Shown piece after piece: positions 63,985 to 64,000 of a stretch of DNA of 64,000 nucleotides (position 1 is its first letter; the number at the start of each line of letters is the position of its first letter). Below the pieces are notes generated by a model that ran no database searches, was not told the DNA's origin, and was given only the letters and a program-made list of their open reading frames with translations. The position numbers and the translations under genes were made by a program. This stretch comes from Atlantibacter sp032062175 (lineage in GTDB: Bacteria > Pseudomonadota > Gammaproteobacteria > Enterobacterales > Enterobacteriaceae). The stretch spans positions 1 to 64,000 of the forward strand of contig NZ_DAMBQK010000023.1 of assembly GCF_032062175.1 (NCBI RefSeq). Direction: 5' to 3'.

Positions 63985-64000
63985 AATTTATTCCTTATAC

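Larger units (their letters stand above)
62384..64000 (-). repeat. Tandem duplication of the immunity gene unit
   Basis: The unit 62384-63146 is repeated at 63232-64000 with an offset of 848-854 bases. Similarity covers the coding regions and at least 16 bases upstream of each start (AATTTATTCCTTATAC before both). The PAAR remnant lies at the junction. The duplication may extend beyond the window edge. Confidence 0.85.

Overview
The window is a chromosomal segment of a yellow-pigmented member of the Enterobacteriaceae. The backbone gene order (tyrosine tRNAs, narIJHG, narK, narXL, ychO, ychN, chaCBA, kdsA-sirB1-sirB2-prmC-prfA-hemA, lolB-ispE-prs, dauA, ychH, pth-ychF) is that of the 27-min region of Escherichia coli, and the products are nearly the same length as their E. 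coli counterparts. A NasR-type nitrate assimilation operon and a crtE-idi-crtXYIB/crtZ carotenoid cluster point to relatives such as Cronobacter, Franconibacter, Siccibacter, Pseudescherichia, Atlantibacter or Pantoea; the genus cannot be fixed from the sequence alone.

Left part (0-31 kb): the end of a tyrosine tRNA operon with rtT-like repeats, a ketopantoate-reductase-like gene, an Lrp-type regulator divergent from a DMT exporter, then nitrate metabolism. Respiratory nitrate reductase (narGHJI), the nitrate/nitrite transporter (narK) and the NarX/NarL two-component system sit beside the assimilatory operon nasFED-nasCB-nasA and its antiterminator gene nasR. FNR boxes are visible in front of narG and narK. 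In front of nasF there is a sigma-54 promoter, a probable NtrC site, an ANTAR-type hexaloop hairpin and an intrinsic terminator, so the two nitrate pathways respond to oxygen/nitrate and to nitrogen limitation/nitrate respectively. A membrane-embedded patatin-like gene is inserted between narG and narK. The nasC and nasB coding regions are fused in one reading frame.

Middle part (31-47 kb): conserved housekeeping genes for cation transport, KDO synthesis, translation termination, tetrapyrrole, lipoprotein, isoprenoid and PRPP synthesis, followed by yajD, ymjA and a DUF3750 gene placed differently from E. coli.

Right part (47-60.6 kb): an accessory metabolic block. A phosphoketolase, a GlxA-type regulator and a second-class GAPDH form a possible pentose-cleavage cassette. 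Next comes the zeaxanthin-glucoside operon crtE-idi2-crtX-crtY-crtI-crtB, with convergent crtZ overlapping crtB, preceded by two identical 15-base palindromic repeats. A secreted protein with two pepsin-type Asp-Thr-Gly motifs follows.

Right edge (60.7-64 kb): AT-richer DNA with a type VI secretion accessory group: two tandem Tli3-like immunity lipoproteins, an intact PAAR tip protein, a PAAR remnant between the two lipoprotein genes, and a four-helix membrane protein of unknown function. The group continues past the right edge, where a lipase effector might be expected.
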